From contig SVRB01000022.1 of the NCBI GenBank assembly GCA_015065045.1, positions 1 to 15,684 on the forward strand: a stretch of DNA of 15,684 nt. Direction: 5' to 3'. Of the stretch, positions 14,296 through 15,684 are shown one piece after another. Position numbers and translations under genes: made by a program. How positions within the stretch are numbered: the stretch's first letter is position 1; the number at the start of each line of letters is the position of its first letter. A model generated the notes under the pieces. The model searched no databases, had not been told where the DNA came from, and was given only the letters and a program-made list of their open reading frames with translations. The stretch is from Oscillospiraceae bacterium (GTDB taxonomy: Bacteria; Bacillota; Clostridia; Oscillospirales; CAG-272).

Positions 14296-15018
14296 ATGTC
14301 AGAAAAGAAAAACGTTCAGGCTCTTCGCCAGGCAGCAATCGACTACATGAGAGAAATGTCTCAGATCAAATGGACTGCATCAGAAGATATCGACTTAACA
14401 GTTATCAAAAACACACTTTTCTACAAAAAGGGTGAAACTTACTACGGAGTAATCTACAACACAAACGAAGGTGTTGACGGTGAAACATTCGCAAGTTATA
14501 TAGACGAAAACGGCATTTTCAGAGGCCCTGTTGCTAAAAAAGAATGCCCCGGAAATCACTGCACATCTACAATTCTTATCGCATGGCGTAAGCTCGGCGA
14601 CAAGAACAGAGCTAACTGGTCTGTTGATATGATGCCCCAGTGCGGCACAGGTATCCTTTCCGTTGGTAAATACGAATGGAGAAAAGAAGACAAAACAACT
14701 ATCGAAATGGTTGACCGTACTCCCGAACAGGATCTTTACGAAGACTACGCTCTTATGCAGTGCGGCGACGCTATCCTCTACTGCTTCGGTCCTACAGGAC
14801 ACGCAAGAATGATCAAGGATAACGTTGTAGTTCGTAATCCCGATGGCACAATCAACCCTGACGAAAGCTACATCACTTCTATCGAACAAACAAGCTCATT
14901 CGACAAGAATGCTGCTGTTAATACAACATGGTTTGTTGACCACAAGTACTACTATCAGAGAATTCGTGAAAAGAAGTACGTTCCGATAACAATCCAGTTG
15001 TTCCAGGAAGAAGAATAA
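14296..15018 (+). CDS. Leaderless paralogue of the NlpC/P60-like domain
   Basis: This 240-residue protein aligns along its whole length with residues ~48-285 of the lipoprotein before it. Matching landmarks are YMREMSQIKWTA (17-28), YKKGETYYGVIY (43-54), FRGP then PGNHCTST with Cys89, YALMQCGDAIL with Asp158, GPTGHARMI with His169, IEQTSSFDK with Glu197, and WFVDHKYYY. It begins directly MSEKKNVQALRQAAIDYM with no signal peptide, lipobox or membrane segment, so it should remain in the cytosol. It also lacks the C-terminal beta domain. ATG at 14296 follows GAGG by 8 bases; the gene starts 32 bases after the preceding stop with no terminator between. Codon use is as biased as groEL. All candidate catalytic residues are kept, so it is not an obvious pseudogene. 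Function is unknown; possibilities include a cytosolic enzyme of the same specificity or a partner of the exported proteins. Confidence 0.88.
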   Translation: MSEKKNVQALRQAAIDYMREMSQIKWTASEDIDLTVIKNTLFYKKGETYYGVIYNTNEGVDGETFASYIDENGIFRGPVAKKECPGNHCTSTILIAWRKLGDKNRANWSVDMMPQCGTGILSVGKYEWRKEDKTTIEMVDRTPEQDLYEDYALMQCGDAILYCFGPTGHARMIKDNVVVRNPDGTINPDESYITSIEQTSSFDKNAAVNTTWFVDHKYYYQRIREKKYVPITIQLFQEEE

Positions 15019-15036
15019 TTATTGAAAATATAGATT

Positions 15037-15067
15037 CACCGCCAATTTTATAAATTGGCGGTGTTTT
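15037..15067 (+). terminator. Intra-operon hairpin, weak terminator or attenuator
   Basis: A perfect 12-bp stem CACCGCCAATTT (15037-15048) pairs with 15052-15063 across a 3-base loop, followed by only four T. It lies 19 bases after the second paralogue's stop and 21 bases before the third gene's ATG. It may partly stop transcription or stabilise the upstream message rather than end the operon. Confidence 0.65.
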
Positions 15068-15083
15068 AAAAAAGAGGATTATT

Positions 15084-15684
15084 ATGAAAAAGCTTTTACT
15101 TATTATATTCTCCGTATTAATCTGTATTGCTCTTGCGTCTTGCGGTGCCGGTTCCGACAACCCACAAAACGAGCTTACAGAAACCAAAGATAATGACAAT
15201 TCCCCTACTAAAGACGAAGTAATCTCCACTCTAACAGATACTGATGAAAAAAGAGAATACGTAGTAAATTATATAAGAGATATGGCTAATATCGAGTGGA
15301 CTCCCGAAAAGACATTTATCTTATATGGAAAGTATCAGGCTTGGAGCTATAATCTGACCTATGAAAAGGGCAAAACATATTACGGTCTTCCCTTTCTTGT
15401 TGACTCAAGAGGAACTAAACAAGAATTTTTAAATAGTGTAGTTGACGGTGTATACGTTGGCCCAACATCAGGCTCCAACTGCATTGGTGATGCTTGTTAT
15501 GACGCAGTTTACGTTACTCTTATTCAGGTTTGCCCCTCCATCACCTTTAAAAGCACGGAAGATATGCTTCCTAAAAACGAAACCGGTTTAAAAGCGGTAG
15601 GCGAATGGAACTGGGAAGCAAGCAAACATGATACTCCCACTATAATAAACAAAAACTCACTCGAAGTAATGGCAAAAGCTTATG
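15084..15684 (+). CDS. Third NlpC/P60-like lipoprotein paralogue, C-terminus missing
   Basis: The frame is open from ATG 15084 (GAGG 6 bases upstream) to the window edge: 200 visible residues, no stop. It has a lipoprotein signal peptide with LALAS-type lipobox and Cys20, then an Asp/Asn/Thr-rich linker. The shared domain follows: YIRDMANIEWTP (63-74), YEKGKTYYGLPF (93-104), VYVGPTSGSNCIGDACYDA with Cys138 at the position of Cys135 and Cys89 in the other two, and LEVMAKAY at the right edge. It is more diverged: GNHC becomes GDAC, and an extra Cys133 lies nearby. The region holding the predicted Gly-His is beyond the window, so whether it is active cannot be judged. Codon use includes more ATA, TTA and CTA than its two neighbours, suggesting weaker expression. 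Not listed as an ordinary complete gene because of the missing end. Confidence 0.85.
   Translation, partial: MKKLLLIIFSVLICIALASCGAGSDNPQNELTETKDNDNSPTKDEVISTLTDTDEKREYVVNYIRDMANIEWTPEKTFILYGKYQAWSYNLTYEKGKTYYGLPFLVDSRGTKQEFLNSVVDGVYVGPTSGSNCIGDACYDAVYVTLIQVCPSITFKSTEDMLPKNETGLKAVGEWNWEASKHDTPTIINKNSLEVMAKAY

Noticed and set aside
14395..14889. 164-residue minus-strand frame with many Cys and Phe
   Set aside because: It mirrors the strongly codon-biased second paralogue; such bias often leaves the opposite strand open. No start signal is seen.
13082..15684. Toxin-immunity cassette reading of the array
   Set aside because: The proteins are paralogues sharing the same domain, with lipoprotein anchors and no toxin delivery or immunity-like features, so nothing in the sequence supports it beyond the leaderless copy.

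Overview
The window looks like a chromosomal piece of a low-to-moderate GC Firmicute of the class Clostridia, probably an uncultured gut-type member. The reasons are strong GGAGG-type ribosome sites, frequent TTG starts, AT-rich intergenic regions with textbook TTGAAA/TATAAT promoters (often with an extended TGn -10), a CIRCE-controlled groESL operon, an AGCS sodium/amino-acid symporter, and clostridial-style helix-turn-helix and lipoprotein genes. No plasmid, phage, IS element, CRISPR array, rRNA or tRNA was seen.

Layout. Positions 1-3743, minus strand: a U32-family peptidase/RNA-hydroxylase-type protein (C-terminus cut off by the window edge) lies downstream of a Gfo/Idh/MocA NAD(P)-dependent oxidoreductase, and the two probably share an operon. 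A second, independently transcribed oxidoreductase of the same superfamily follows, separated by a strong bidirectional terminator. Divergent from it is hom (homoserine dehydrogenase, 3991-5184), with a compact, ACT-like C-terminus. Hom converges on an AGCS symporter (5232-6560, minus). Divergent from the symporter is groES-groEL under a promoter and a half-degenerate CIRCE operator. Next come an XRE-family regulator (8936-10015), bracketed by two copies of the same terminator, and a tightly coupled minus-strand operon of uridine phosphorylase, PAP2 phosphatase and alpha/beta hydrolase (12756 down to 10077).

The most unusual part is the right end (13082-15684). It is a tandem array of three paralogous proteins that I read as a divergent NlpC/P60-like (papain-fold) family with aligned Cys, Gly-Asp, Gly-His and Glu positions. 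The first is a lipoprotein with an added beta-rich C-terminal domain, the second has no export signal at all, and the third is a lipoprotein cut by the window edge. A strong promoter with a palindrome over its start site precedes the array, and a hairpin separates the second and third genes. Codon choice in the first two resembles groEL, suggesting high expression. Enzyme activity, substrate and physiological role are not established by the sequence.

The housekeeping genes cover protein folding, threonine/methionine branch-point metabolism, nucleoside salvage and amino-acid uptake. They show no clear functional link to the right-hand array. The only hint of a regulatory link is a 14-bp identity between the -10 regions of the XRE gene and the lipoprotein array.
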